The notes: generated by a model not told the origin, from the sequence alone. A stretch of DNA of 64,000 bases from Cyrtodaria siliqua (GCA_037043455.1 JAWPHD010011279.1:1-64000), one strand, 5' to 3'. Positions 1 to 14,480 are shown, counted from the stretch's first letter. Numbers and translations are program-made.

Positions 1-113
1 TACATAGTTAATACATATATAAAACTTGGTATTTGCTTGTTGATAATACATAGCAATACTCCAGTTTGAAATCGTCTTCAAGCATTATATTTGTGATAAC
101 GAGTTTTATGTTA

Positions 114-3100
114 ATGTCACTACTACACTCACTACTTACATTACATGGTAGATCTATAATTGTCACTACTGCAGTACATGTAGATCTATATTGTCACGAC
201 TGGCAGTACATGTAGATCTATAATGTCACTACTACAGTACGATGTATATCTATGAATGTCACTACTGCAGGTACAGGTAGATTCTATAATGTCACTACTA
301 CAGTACATGTAGATCTATAATGTCGCTACTTACAGTACATGTAGATTCTATAATGTCGCTACTACAGTACATGTAGATCTATAATGTCGCTACTACAGTA
401 AATGTAGTTTATAATGTCGCTACTACTATACATGTAGATCTATAGATGTCACTACTACAGTACATGTAGATCTATAATGTCGCTACTACAGTACATGTAG
501 ATCTATATGTCACTACTACAGTACATGTAGATCTATACTGTCACTACTACAGTACATGTAGAGTCTATAGATGTCGCTACTACAGTACATGTAGGATCTA
601 TAATGTCGCTACTACAGTACATGTAGATCTATAATGTCGCTACTGACAGTACATGGTATATATATAATGTCACTACTACAGTACATGTATGTCTATATAG
701 TCACTACTACAGTACATGTAGATCTAGTAATGTCACTACTACAGTACATGTAGGGTATATAATTCACTACTACAGTACATGTGCATTTATAATGTAGCTA
801 CTACATGTACATGTATGTATATATTGTCACTACCACAGTACATGTAGGTCTATAATGTCACTACTACAGTACATGGGATGTCTATAATATCACTACTACA
901 GTACATGTACATCTATGAATGTCACTACTACAGTAAATGTTGATATATAATGTCACTACTGCAGGTAAATGTAGATATATAATGTCACCACTACAGTACT
1001 ATGTATATATATAATGTCACTACTACAGTACATGGAGTGTCTATAATGTCACTACTACAGTACCTGTACATATAGTAATGTCACTACTAAAGTACATGTA
1101 CATCTATAATGTCACTACTACAGTATATGTAGATATATAATGTCACTACTACAGTAAGTGTAGATATATAATATACAGTAAGTGTAGATATATAATATAC
1201 AGTAAATGTAGATATATAGATGTCACTACTACAGTAAAGTGTAGATATATAATGTCACTACTACTGTACATGTTACATCTATAATGTCACTACTACAGTA
1301 AATGTAGATATATAATGTCACTACTACAGTAATTGAGATATATAATGTCACTACTACAGTAAGTGTAGAGTATATAATCTACAGTAAATGTAGATATATA
1401 ATGTCACTTACTACAGTAAATGTAGTATATAGATGTCACTTCTACAGTACATGTACATCTAGTAATGTCTACTACTATGTAAATGTTATATATGATGTCA
1501 CTACTACAGTAAATGTAGAGTATATAATTGTCACTACTACAGTGAAGGTGTAGGATATATAAGTCTACAGTTAATGTAGAGTATATATTGTCACTACTAC
1601 AGGTAAATGGTAGATATATAATTGTCACTACTACAGTAAGTGTAGATATAGTTAATATACAGTAAATGTAGATATATAATGTCACTACTACATGTAAATG
1701 TAGATATATAATGTCACTACTACAGTACATGTACATCTATAATGTCACTACTACAGTAATTGTAGATATATAATTTCACTACTACAGTAAATGTAGAGTA
1801 TATAATGTCACTACTACAGTAAGTGTAGAGATATAATCTACAGGTAAAGTGTAGGATATAGTAATGTCACTACTACAGGTAAAGTGTAGGGTATATAATG
1901 TCACTACTACAGGTAAGTGTAGATTATTAATCTACAGTAATGTAGTTATAGTAATGTCACTACTGCAGGTACATGTAGATCTATAATGTCACTACTACAG
2001 TACATGTACATCTATAAGTGTCACTACTACAGTAATTGTAGAATATAATGTCACTACTACAGTAAAGTAGTATAGTAATGTCACTACTACAGTACATGTA
2101 CATCTGATATTGTCACTACTACAGTAAATGTAGATATATAGATGTCACTACTACAGTATATGTAGTGATATAATGTCGACTACTACAGGTACAGTTACAT
2201 CTATAATAGTCACTACTACAGTAAAGTGTAGATATATAATTGTCACTAGCTACAGGTATAATGTAGATATAGTAATGGTCACTACGTACAGTACATTGTA
2301 CATCTATAATTGTCACTTCTACTGTTATGTAGATATATAATGTCACTACTACAGTAAGATGGTAGATATATAAGTGTCACTACTACAGTAAGTGTAGATG
2401 ATATAATGCTACAGTAATGATGTGAGATATATTAATGTCACTACTACAGTAAATGTAGATATATAATGGTCACTACTACAGTAAGTGTAGATATATAATA
2501 TACAGTAAATGTAGATATATAATGTCACTAGCTACAGTTAATGTAGATATATAGATGTCACTACTACAGTACATGTACAGTCTATAATGTCACTACTACA
2601 GTAAATGTAGATATATAATTTCACTACTACAGTAAAGTGTAGATATATAATGTCACTACTACAGGTAAGTGTAGATATATAATCTACAGTAAATGTAGAT
2701 ATAGTAATGTCAGCTACTACAGTAAATGTAGGTAGTATAATGTCATCTACTACAGTAAGTGTAGATATATAATCTACAGGTAAATGTAGATATATATTGT
2801 CACTACTGCAGTACATGTGAGATCTATAAGTGTCACTACTACAGTACATGTACATCTATAATGTCACTACTACAGTAATTGGTAGAATATAATGTCACTA
2901 CTACAGTAAATGTAGAGTATATTAAGTGTCACTACTTCAGTACATGTACATCTATATTGTCACTACTACAGTAAATGTAGATATTAATGTCACTACTACA
3001 GAGTAATTGTAGATATATATTGTCACTACTGACAGTACATGTACATTCTATAATGTCACTACTACAGGTAAGTTGTAGATATATTATGGTCACTACTACA

Positions 3101-3730
3101 GGTAAATGTAGATATATAGATGGTCACTACTACAGTAAATGGTACATCTATAGATGTCACTACTACAGTAGAATGTAGATATATAATGTCAGCTACTACA
3201 GTAAATGTAGAGTGATATAATGTCACTACTACAGTAAGTGGTAGATATATAATGTCACTACTTGACAGTAAATGTAGATTATAATGTCACTACTACAGTA
3301 CATGTAGGGTACATAATGTCACTACTACAGTACTTATGGTACATAATGGTCACTACTACAGTAAATGGTAGATATATAATGTCACTACTACAGTAAATTG
3401 TAGATATATAATGTCACTACTACAGTAGAGTGTAGATATAGTAGAGTCACTACTACAGTATATGTGATATATAATGTCACTACTACATACATGTAGGGTT
3501 ACATAATGTCACTACTACAGGTACATATGGGTACATAATGTCACTACTACAGTACATGTTGGTACACAGATGTCACTACTACAGTACTTGTAGGTATAAC
3601 AGTTAGGTTGATAGTAATGTCACTACTTCTACAGTACATGTCGATATATATGGTCACTAGCTACTACAGGTACATGTAGATATATAATGTTACTACTACA
3701 GTACATGTATGTCTATAATTGGACATATCA
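114..3730. repeat. 31-bp satellite, left arm (noisy copy)
   Basis: About 3.6 kb of tandem units of the form 'gtcactactacagtacatgt' plus 'agatctataat'. Variants carry atatat instead of atctat, or aaatg instead of acatg. Units are irregular: extra g or t bases appear at many places (tatagatg for tataatg, caggta for cagta), unlike the regular mirror array at 18186-21668. Open frames here are satellite artefacts, not genes. Confidence 0.95.
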
Positions 3731-5214
3731 CTTGCACACCTTTAGCACATTCATACATTTCATGTTGTATTATATATGCATAATGGAAGAAAACAAAAGC
3801 AAACCAGAGATTATCTAAAATATTTTAATATTATCATGTAAAAGATCAATATTGAGTTTAAACGTGTAAACGTGCTATTACAATGAAAACATCGATTGGT
3901 TCACGAACATTATCAATACATCTTGTAATTATTACGCTTTGATTATAAAAAACGCGTAGTGTCATCTTTATCATACAAACGCTTGTTGTGTGAATTGTAA
4001 GGTGGAATCATATATTTCTGCACGCCGGATTCGCCTGTTACGAAACATGAATCACATACCGGCATACATAGATCAAAGATACACTCTTGCATCTGTATGG
4101 GCAGTTCAACAGTCGTTTACTAAAATCAAATTCAAAAATGACAGATTAAAAAAGAATCTGACAAAACAGCTCAATAGACGGAAACACAATGTCTTCTGGG
4201 TGTTTCTAAGCTGGTAAGTTACATAGAAGCAATTGAAACCGATCAATTAGACATTGCTGCATTGAGTGCGTCTTTAATCGCCGCCATTTTGATGACTGGT
4301 TCATTGACTAAATAATTATTGGACATTCCGTCCTGATTCTCAGCTTTAGGCCAGGAGCTTGCAACGTCGTTAGTAATAGTGAATTATTGATTAATATTGA
4401 CACTAGAAGCAAATGACAAGAGAAAATATCTACAAAACAATATAATAAAGTGAATAAAAGGACGACTAATTCACATGGTCTCTATGACAACCGTGATTGA
4501 TTTGTCAGACTGGTGCACGTAGACTCCACGTATATTATCATCATACCGGTAACCAATTCAGACGAATTTATTAAAGTAAAACGAGAGCCTTTCATATGAG
4601 ATTAATAGACGTTCAGAGGTAATATTAATTTAAAGTCGCAACTTATCGACACTGTCACGGAGTTTTTTACTGAATGTCCGTGGTCACGGTGCATAATAGT
4701 TTTTACCATCATATTGACTTTAAAATATTGATTTTAAGATTAAACATTCTAAAAATTGTACGTTAACGAATATAATGACAATATAATAGCAACTGTAACC
4801 TGCAAACGAAACATGATAACTTGTAAACTATGTGCAGAAGCCTTTTAATGTATTATACAGTTGGTGTATTATTGTTGTATATCGAAACTAAATTAAAGTA
4901 CACTGTACTGAAAGTCCTATTTAAAGTTTGAATGCAAACACAGTATACGTACGTTCGTACAGTTTGTTGTAAACTAACATCTTTTATAAATGATAAAGGT
5001 AGTTTGCAATAAAATGTATACATCATGATAGGAACAAGTACTCGACAAATACATATAATTGTAATAACAGCAGGCATATAATTGATCTTGATTGGCAGAC
5101 TATTTCTTTTATGGAGGGTTTTCGTAGTCACAAAACTTGAACTTTACTTATATACAGTCACAAGTGTGCTAAGCGTGCTTATGGCGAGTGGTTTGTGAAT
5201 GTAATTGAATTGAA

Positions 5215-5445
5215 ATTGGGGTTTAAGGCGCACCAACACATGAAAAGGGTTATATGGCGCCTAACAGGCATGAACATGCCAGCTCATCTTCCATGTACAT
5301 CGAGGATAAAATTGAAAATGGGCCTAGAACCTTCTCACCGCTGAACTGCAGAGTTGCTGCAAAGTTCTATCGTAGAAAGCGCCATTTACTCGGGAGCCAA
5401 GTTATTGTTTTTCTGCCACTGCTCTTGTTGATGCGAGCGAGATTG
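5215..5445 (+). repeat. Dispersed 220-bp repeat, left-arm copy
   Basis: The block begins near 'ggggtttaaggcgcaccaac', runs through 'atggcgcctaacaggcatga' and ends near 'tgatgcgagcgagat'. It matches 29484-29702 in the same orientation and 16475-16700 in reverse. The family is not identified; it may be a non-autonomous retroelement. This copy has insertions relative to the other two. Confidence 0.75.
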
Positions 5446-6519
5446 GTGAATTAAGGGTAGCCTATTTGTGAAGTAAAGGTATCCTAGGTTATAAAGCTTG
5501 GTATGAACAATACACAAACCATGGGTTTTAATTTGAAATATTTTGGAAATATAATCGATTAAGAGAAGGTTCAGGTTCGAACAAACAGGAAAGATACGTA
5601 GTACTGGTATTAAGAGATAAACTTGCCAACGTGGTTTATAACATACTGTATCTGAATGGCTGGAAGTGTTTACATAGTTATGTATGCTGTATGTGTACAC
5701 AGTAAATAGATTATACCTTACGGGGGACAGTTTTACATGACATATTCGCATACCTTTGTATGTTATAGAGTACGTCTATATAACTAGTCAGAAGAAATGT
5801 GATGTATGCTAGTATATCCAAACAGGCCACATTTAAAAAGATATGCAGTCCACCATGGTTGTAGTTCTATGATTCCAATGTAACTTAATATACACGAAAG
5901 AAAAACTGATAAAAGGGTGACAGTCTTTTTTTGATTTCTATAATAGAGGCCTGTAAAGAGGCCTCTTTATTGAAAGGCCTCTTTATTGAAAACTTGACTG
6001 TTTTCCCCCCCCACCAACACATTGTCAAAATGCAGAAAGGCAAGCTGTCTCTCAGAGATTTGAGAAAAGACGTTAGTTCGGCAATGGTTTTTTATCTCTT
6101 AATGACTTATGGAGTCAGTAATTATAAGTATATCATGGATGAAATTATTAACGAAGTTTATTTGTCAGTATTGTACGTATTGAATTCATGAAACCTACAT
6201 CTTTCCAATATGGAGAAATATAACGCATTTCCCCACAAAATGGACAGGCCTGGCCTTATCCAATATTGGGGATGGTGGGAGGTGGGTGGGGGAGGGGACC
6301 TGTGTGGAAATTCTACTAGGCTAGAGAATGGTCAAGAACTAAGACCATATCTTGATGTTGGCGGCAACGTGAGAATGGATTATTATTGCACTGTGGCTAT
6401 GCATGACGTGTGGAATGAGTAGTTAGTGTCGTGCATGAACGCGAGCAGCCAGCTCAAAGAAACTAACCCGCCAAAATAACGAAAAAATTCGCCACAAACG
6501 TTTATGCAAAACTCTATCC

Positions 6520-6700
6520 AAGTGTTCAGATCATATAATAACGGTATATGTGTCGATTAAAAGGTACAGTTTTTGTCATCGTGTTCTTAAATACCCGTGA
6601 GTTGAACATGCGTAAAATGAATTATGTGAGGTGTCAACTATGTAATTCAAAGCTCCAGTTGCGGGTGTTGGCCTGCTGGATTAAGTCGTTAGGACTGTGC
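6520..6700 (-). repeat. Dispersed segment shared with 40.6-40.8 kb
   Basis: This is the reverse complement of 15225-15400. Both match 40610-40790, sharing 'catataatt' and 'tcattttacgcatgttcaat'-type sequence and 'atatgatctgaacact'. It belongs to the same repeat family as 9200-9560 (see the entry at 40248). Confidence 0.7.
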
Positions 6701-7439
6701 ATATGAGTTTGGATTCTAAAAATATTAAATTATATTTACCTCGTCATCAATAGTTGTAGGAGACGGTGTACTAATATTGTAAAATGGGTGGCCTTTGTTG
6801 GCGGGATAGCTACTTTAAATATACTTGTATGCGGATACAAGGAGACCTTAATTAGGACTAGTGAGAGTGAGAAATGTGGATAATTTACTGAAACTGTAGT
6901 ATGTTCGTGTTTCAGTTCTACCACAGACATATTAATAATTTGTTATTAGGTCTGTGGTTCTTACACACTGCTGGAACGTTAATCACAATGACTGGGTAAT
7001 TAGAAAACAACATCCATATGTCTGCAAACTGCCTGCTATTCATGATTGCCGCATCAGTAAACGGTTATGCTTTATGCAGAAGAGATACCTGATAGTTTGA
7101 ACAGCTTAACTATTGTGAGTTTGTAACTTAATTCAGGTCATAGCACATTATTAACCACGAATCTTTCTGACAAACACCCAGGACAATCATGAGAATAGGA
7201 AACGTTTCATGAATAATGTGATTTCCCATCACAATAATGAATTTTAAACACTAACAAAACCTACTGGCTAATGGGTTTATCACAATTTGCATTACATAAT
7301 AACAAAAGACATAATTTATTCTCAAATCAACAGGAAAACGGAGATGAAGTATGATATTTAAGAAAGATAGAATAAAGACAAGACTATAAAATTAGTACAC
7401 AAGTTTTAAAACGTGTTAAAAAACGTCAAAGCAGCACAT

Positions 7440-9010
7440 TAACTCTGATGGAATCCATGCATAACTCTGTCTAGCAATGAAATATGAGGAATCCATCCAT
7501 AACACTTCTAGCTATAGGGTACGATGGAATCCATGCATAACACTACTAGCAATAGAACGATGAATCCATGCATATCACTACTAGCAATAGGAACGATGGA
7601 ATCCATGCATAACACTACTAGCAAGTAGGATCGATGGAGATCCATACATAACACTTCTAGCTATAGGTACGATGGAATCCATGCATAACAGTACTAGCAT
7701 TAGAACGATGGAATCCATGCATAACACTACTAGCAATAGTACGATGGAATCCATGCTTAACACTACTAGCAATAGGAACGATAGAATCCATGCATAACAC
7801 TACTAGCAATAGGAACGATGGAATCCATGCATAACACTACTAGCAATAGGGATCGAGTGGTATCCTTGCATAACACTACTAGCAATAGGAACGATGGAAT
7901 CCATGCATAACACTACTAGCAATAGGGATCGATGGAATCCATGCATAACACTAATAGCAATAAGTATGAGGGAATATATAAGATAACACGTCCTAGCAAA
8001 GATACGATAGTATCGGCATAACACTCCTAGTAGTTATTATTGAAGGAATTCATCATTACCATCATGAGCAAGTAGAGTAAGATGAATCCATGCATAACAC
8101 TACTAGCAATAGGTATGATGGAGATTCCACGCATAACATCCTAGCAATAGGTATGATGGATTCCCTCGCATAACACCCCTAGCAATAGGTTGATGGAATC
8201 CACGCATAACACCCCTAGCAATAGGTATGGATGGAATCCACGCATAACACCCCTAGCAATAGGTATGATGGAATCCACGCATAACACTACTAGCAATTGG
8301 TATGATGGGAACCCACGCATAACACTCCTAGTAATGAGTATCATAGAATTCATGCATAACCCTCCTAGTGATAGGTACGATGGAATCCATGCATAACACT
8401 ACTAGCAATAGGTACATGGATACACGTCATATCACTCCTAGTAATGAGTATCATAGAATTCTTGCATAACCCTCATAGTAATAGGTACGATGGAATCCAT
8501 GCATAACATCCTAGCAATAGGTACGATGGAATCCACGCATAACACGCCTAGCAATAGGTATGATGGAATCCACGCATAACACCCCTAGCAATAGGTATGA
8601 TGGAATCCACGCATAACACTACTACAATAGGTATGGATGGAACCCACGCTTAACACTCCTAGTAATGAGTATGCATTGAATTCATGCATAACCCTCCTAG
8701 TGATAGGTACGAGTGGAAGTCCATGCTTAACACGACTAGCAATAGTGTACGATGGGATACACGCTTATCACTCCTAGTAATGTAGTATCATAGAATTCAT
8801 GCATAACCCTCATAGTAATAGGTACGATGGAATCCATGCATAACATCCTAGCAATAGGGTATGATGAATCCACCATAACTTTCCTAGCAATAGGTATGAT
8901 GAATCCACGCAGTATCACTCTAGCAATAGGTATATGGAAGCCACGCATACTCTCCTAGCAATAGGGTATGAGTGGAATCCGACGCATTACATGCCAGTTA
9001 ATTACGTATG
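7440..9010. repeat. 37-bp satellite, left arm
   Basis: Tandem units read approximately 'cataacactactagcaatag' plus 'gtacgatggaatccatg' (about 37 bp). Subtypes have ccatgc or ccacgc, and actact or acccct. Degenerate units extend to about 9060. It is mirrored at 13225-14480. The repeated open frames on both strands are by-products of the period. Confidence 0.93.
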
Positions 9011-9199
9011 AGGGAATCTATGAATAACAGTTCTAATAATGTACTAACTAGTGGTATATCCTCTATCCACGTATAGGTGATCTATGGCTAATCGGTGTAT
9101 CGTATATTTTTGGTTGTATATAGTGAGTGATCAGGTTCGCGTCAAACCCTTACTGACAGATAATCAACATGCAACATATTCATTCTGGTATATCAGTTC

Positions 9200-9560
9200 T
9201 TAACGTTTCACATGACATCATCAAAATAGATCATTCGAGCGATCATTACAAGTAGAAGGCCTGCACATTCTGGTAGGGGTAAACTCGTGGTTTATCGGTT
9301 GTGCTCAACTGACTTAGACCGTTATAATACAGTTTGGTTGTGATTATATTGTTAAAGCTTGATTGTTGTGTGTACAGTCGCGTGATCTTGCTGGGTGTCT
9401 GAGTTGTTAATCTCAATATGGGAGACATTTAGATTTAAATCATGGTCTATTTTGTTCATTTTCATAGATATTGAGTAAGGTTCAGGAGTAGATAACTTTG
9501 TTTAGGCACCTACATTATATCATACAGACGGAAGGTTGACAGGATGCGAAGTTCGTAGTC
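9200..9560 (+). repeat. Segment homologous to 40.25-40.60 kb
   Basis: Shared landmarks are 'tttcacatgacatca', 'ccacattctggtagggg', 'gctcaactgactt', 'tttaaatcatgg' and 'cggaaggttgacaggatg', matching 40248-40600 in order. Similarity decays towards the right, where the sequence begins to lose C. This shows the start of the core is a corrupted or diverged version of a normal repeat. Confidence 0.75.
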
Positions 9561-9599
9561 GTCATTGATCGTAAATTTGCCTAGTTTGACATAGTTCGT

Positions 9600-12500
9600 C
9601 ACCTGTCAGCAGACATTACAGTCGCTTATCGTAGCAGAGAGAGTTACTCTGGTGGAAGTTTTAACGTATCTGAAGAGGTGATGAGCAGGGTAGTATTGCG
9701 TATTGAAGTTTTGAGTTGCTTTGAGTAGATTTGAATAATGGTGTTCAGGTTTACAGATTTGGTATAGTTTTGGTTGTATGTAAATGATGTATATGACAGT
9801 TGAGGGGTTGGTTACATTTTGAGTTGCAAAGTATGTGAGATTAGAGGTTGTTTATTTAAAGTTGATTAGATGTTATTACGGTGGGATGGTGGTATAGTTT
9901 GGGTAGGAAGGTTTCAGGGAGCAGGTATGTCTAGTTTAGCTTAGTTTGATTATTTTATGTTACTTGGTATGTAGTGGTGGGTGTTGTGGTTTATGGTTGG
10001 TTGATCTGGTGGTGAGATTTATGTTTTGGTTGTTGAGGTGTATTTAGTTTTAGGTGTGGATAGGTATTTATAGTTATTGGTGGTTATTAGTGATGAGGTT
10101 GAGATAGGTGATTAGGTGTTTAGTGTGGTTGAAAAGTTATTGTGAGTTAGTGTGGATTTGTATGGGATATTGGTAAGGGTAGCGGATTTTGAGGGGGATT
10201 TAATTGAGTTGGTATTTTTGATAAGGATTTATGAGGTGTGGGGGGGGAAGATGAGATGATGAAGTTTGGTTGAATAGTGTTAATTGGATTGTTATTTGGT
10301 AAATTAGTGTGAGAGGGGATGAGAGGAGGTGATTATATTAAAGGGGATTCTTAGGGATGTTGTTGTGTGTTTTTGAGGGAGATGGGATTGAGTGGGGGTT
10401 AGGGATTTAGTAGAGGAGGTATTTTGGGAGTGTATTTGGAAGGAGAAGGGGGAGGGTGTTAGAGGAGTTTGGGGGAGTGGGAGAGGGGTTTTTTGTGGGA
10501 TGGTTGTGGGAAGGTAGTTGGTGTTGGTTGTTAGGATGGAAAGTTTGAGGTGTATTGGTGTGGTTGATTTTGATTTTTGGGTTAGTGTTATAGTGGTTGT
10601 TAGGGGGTTAGGTAGATGGTTGTTGGGGTTTATTTGGAGAGTTAATTTGGTGTAGGTTGTTGGTTATGTGTTTGTAGTTTGAGGGTGTTTTTTTTGTTGT
10701 TGTTTAGTGGGAGAGTTTGTGATGGGGGGGGGTTTGTGTTTGAGTTTGTGTTGTTTGGAGGGCGTTTGAGAGTATTAAGTTATGTGTAGGTATATTGGTA
10801 TTTATGGATGATAATGTCTGTTTTGGGGGAGGGTTTTGATAATAGTTGTGGAGGTGTTTGGGGTATTTTGGAGGTGTTAGGTTTGTTAGGATAGTGTATT
10901 ATATGGTTGTTTGTGGGTATTGATGTTATGTTGTGGATGTGTTGGGAGTGGATGTGTTGGAGTGGTTGGAAGTTGTGGGTGTAGGTTTGTTGTGGAGATA
11001 TAAGTGTGAGTAGGTGGATGTGTTGTTGATGTTTGTGTTGGGGTATTATGTATTTTGTTGGTTGGTTGTTTGGTGGGATGTTGTTTGAGTGTTGTAGTTA
11101 TTATGTATGGTTGGATTTTGGAGTGTGGGTTAGGTGTGGGTGTGATTTGGGGTGGTATGTTTATGGGTGAAGTTTTGGGATTTGTGGGTGATAGGGGGGT
11201 TTGTTATTAGTTTGGTGTTTGTATGTATGTGTGTTTTGTTGTTTTGTTGTTTGTTTGTGGTTTGTGAGTTGGTATGGTAGGCATTGGGGGGTGTAGGCAT
11301 GGTGTTTTGGTTTGGTGTGTTTGGGGGTGTGTGTGTTATTGAGAGGTGTAGGGTAGTGTTTTGGTAGATGGATGTTTGTTGTGGATGTAGAGTATTTTGT
11401 ATAAGATTGTTTAGGGGTTGGTGGGGGTGGGGTTTTTTGTTTGATTAGTTGGGTTGTGGGTGTTGGGGTAGTTTTTGTGGTCGTGGGATTTGGGTGAGTT
11501 TTGGTGTTGTGGGGGTGTGGGGGGGTATTGTGTTTGGGTTGTTGAGTGTTTTGGTGTTGGGGGGTTGGGGGAGGGTGTGGATTAGAAGGTTGGAGTATAG
11601 TGGTTGAGGGGGAGTTTGAAAGGTTTTGTGTTTTATGTAGTGGTTTGAGAGGGTGTTTGTAGGGGGTGGGATTAAGATTGGTTGTTGTATTGGAGTGGAT
11701 TTATAGGGATTTGGGGGGTGTTATATGGGTGGATTAATGTGAGTAGGTTTGGGTTATTGTTGGGGGTATTGTTGTTATGAGGGAGTAGTTGGGGAGTTGG
11801 AGTTAGATTGGGTTTGATAATTGATTGTGTAGTTGTGTTGTGGGTTGGGGGGTAGTGGGGGAAGTGATTGGGTAGGTTGGTTAGTGTTTTTTTGAGTTGA
11901 ATTAGAGTTGAGGTGGGGGGATGTAGGAGGGAGATTTGAGAAGTGGGTTGTTAGGGTTTGTGGTAGTGGGGAAGTTGGATTGAGTTGTTTGAGTGTGGAT
12001 AGGATGTTGGGGATTGATTGAGGGGGGTTTGGGGGGTGTTATGGGGAAGTTGATGTTGTTTAGGGGTGGAGGGTTTATTTGTGTATTGGTGAAAAGGGGT
12101 TAGTGAATTTGTGAGTGATGTGTGGTGATGTTTGTTTGGGGTTTGATGTTGAGTAGGGGGGGGGGGAGGTGGTGTAAGGTATATTAGGTATGTAGAAAGA
12201 ATGATGGTTTTAGAATGTGAAAGGAGGAATGGATGGTGTTGTTTGTTAGGTGTTGAGTTGTAGGTTGGTGTTGGGGGGAGTGGGAATTTAATGTGTTGGA
12301 TGAGGAAGATGTGGTTGATTATGGGGGTGAGGTGTAGGGGGAGGGGGTTGGGGTGGAGTGATTTGTGTGGGGAGTAGGGGTGGGGTTGTTTAGTGGGTAT
12401 GGAGAGTTTATGAGTGTTGGGTTTAGGATTTGGGAGAATTTATAGGGTTAGGTTGTCTGTTAGGGAGAGGTGAGGGGGATGTAGGAAGTAGGGTGTTGTG

Positions 12501-13160
12501 GATGTGTTTTTTGGGTGAGATTGGTGAAGAGTGTGAGTGTTATTGTGTTTGTGTTAATGGTGGGGTTTGGTTGTGGTTGAATGTGGGGGGGTTTTGATTA
12601 TTATAATTTGTTGTATTGTTGAGTATATTTTTGTTTGAGTGGTTGTGTTATGTTGATATTAGTTTAGGGGGTTGGTAGGGAGTTTTGATGGGTTATAATT
12701 AGTGTTTATAAGTGGGTAAGAGAGGTAATTTTGGATGAATGGGGTGGTGGTGAGTGTTTGTGTTGTAGGGTTGGTGGATGTTTGTGTGTTGGGTTTATTT
12801 TTGTTGTGGTGATGGGGTTGGAGGGATGTGGGGGGTAGAGTTTAGGGGTGTTAGTGTGTAGTTATTTTTGTTGTTTGTATTATGGGGGATGGTAGAAGTT
12901 GTAGTGGTGTTTGTAATAGTGGTGGTTGGTGGTTTATGTTGATGTTGTAATTATTGTTGGTAGGTTTGGGTGAGGTGGAATTATGTAGAGTGGTGTTGGG
13001 TGAGGTGGTAATGATGTAGTTGGGAGTGTGGGTGTGAGGTTGGAATTATGTAAGTTGGAGTGTTGGGGGTGGATGTGTATGATGTAGTGGAGTGTGGGTG
13101 ATGGGTGGAATGAGTTAAGTGGTAGTGTGGGTGATTGGAGTGTGTATGATGGTAGTTGTG
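9600..13160. other. C-depleted G/T-rich core of the palindrome
   Basis: About 3.5 kb in which C almost disappears from the given strand. For example, 10351-10762 contains no C, and 10201-10349 and 10021-10140 also have none. The rest is G, T and some A. The onset is gradual (9560-9900) and the right end is fairly abrupt at about 13160-13225. It is not self-complementary and matches nothing else here. The proline/threonine/leucine-rich open frame on the minus strand at 12934-13227 only reflects this composition. Candidates are base-calling failure in a fold-back read, or a truly C-poor strand. Confidence 0.85.
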
Positions 13161-13224
13161 ATTGTAGTGGTTCGCAACTGTTTGACCTTGAGCGTAGTTT
13201 ACTTGGTTTCAGAGGTACCGTTAT

Positions 13225-14480
13225 CATAGGAGGTTATGCATGATTCTATGATACTCATTACGAGGAGTGTTATGGCGTGGAGTTCCATCATACCTATTGC
13301 TAGTAGTGTTATGCGTGGATTCCATCATACCTATTGCTAGGGTGTGTTATGCGTGGATTCCATCATACCTATTGCTAGGGGTGTTATGCGTGGATTCCAT
13401 CGTACCTATTGCTAGGATGTTATGCATGGATTTCCATCGTACCTATTACTATGAGGGTTATGCATGAATTCTATGATCTCATTACTAGGAGTGATATGCG
13501 TGTATCCCATCGTACCTATTGCTAGTAGGTGTTATGCATGGATTCCATCGTACCTATCACTAGGAGGGTTATGCATGAATTCTATGATACTCATTACTAG
13601 GAGTGTTATGCGTGGGTTCCATCATACCAATTGCTAGTAGTGGTTATGCGTGTGGATTCCATCATACCTATTGCTAGGGGTGTTATGCGTGGATTCCATC
13701 ATACCTATTGCTAGGGGTGTTATGCGTGGATTCCATCATACCTATTGCTAGGGGTGTTATGCGTGGATTCCATCATACCTATTGCTAGGATGTTATGCGT
13801 GGATTCCATCATACCTATTGCTAGTAGTGTTATGCATGGATTCTTTCGTATCTATTGCTATGATGGTAAGATGAATTCCTTCAATAATAACTACTAGGAG
13901 TGTTATGCCGATTCTATCGTATCTTTGCTAGGAGTGTTATTTATATATTCCCTCATACTTATTGCTATTAGTGTTATGCATGGATTCCATCGTTCCTATT
14001 GCTAGTAGTGTTATGCATGGATTCCATCGTTCCTATTGCTAGGTAGTGTTATGCTGATTCCATCGTTCTATTGCTAGTAGTGTTATGCATGGATTCCATC
14101 GTTCCTATTGCTAGTAGTGTTTATGCATGGATTCTATCGTTCCTATTGCTAGTAGTGTTTTGCATGGATTCCATCGTTCCTATTGCTAGTAGTGTTATGC
14201 ATGGATTCTCATCGTTCCTATTGCTAGTACTGTTATGCATGGATTCCATCGTACCTATAGCTAGAAGTGTTATGTATGGAGTTCCATCGTTCCTATTGCT
14301 AGTAGTGTTATGCATGGATTCCATCGTTCCTATTGCTAGTAGTGTTATGCATGGATTCCATCGTTCCTATTGCTAGTAGTGTTATGCATGGATTCCATCG
14401 TACCTATAGCTAGAAGTGTTATGGATGGATTCCTCATATTTATTGCTAGCAGAGTTATGCTTGGATTCCATCAGTGTTAT
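13225..14480. repeat. 37-bp satellite, right arm
   Basis: Tandem units read 'gttatgcgtggattccatca' plus 'tacctattgctaggggt', with Catgg/Tgttcc variants nearer the right end. It is the reverse complement of the 7440-9010 array and somewhat shorter. Units are cleaner here than in the left arm. Frames reading SIVPIASSVMHGF-like strings are period artefacts. Confidence 0.93.

Larger units (their letters stand above)
3731..7439. other. Gene-free left arm segment
   Basis: This 3.7-kb non-tandem sequence lies between the two satellites and is mirrored at 14481-18185. I see no coding exon. It contains two dispersed blocks (5215-5445 and about 6520-6700) that recur elsewhere in the window. Near 5940-6000 is a short direct and inverted arrangement of 'gaggcctctttattgaaag'. 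The short open frames here are not kept open in the mirror arm, which argues against coding. Confidence 0.6.

Noticed and set aside
12934..13227. Proline/threonine/leucine-rich minus-strand protein
   Set aside because: A frame created by the G/T-rich, C-poor core; no codon structure independent of base composition.
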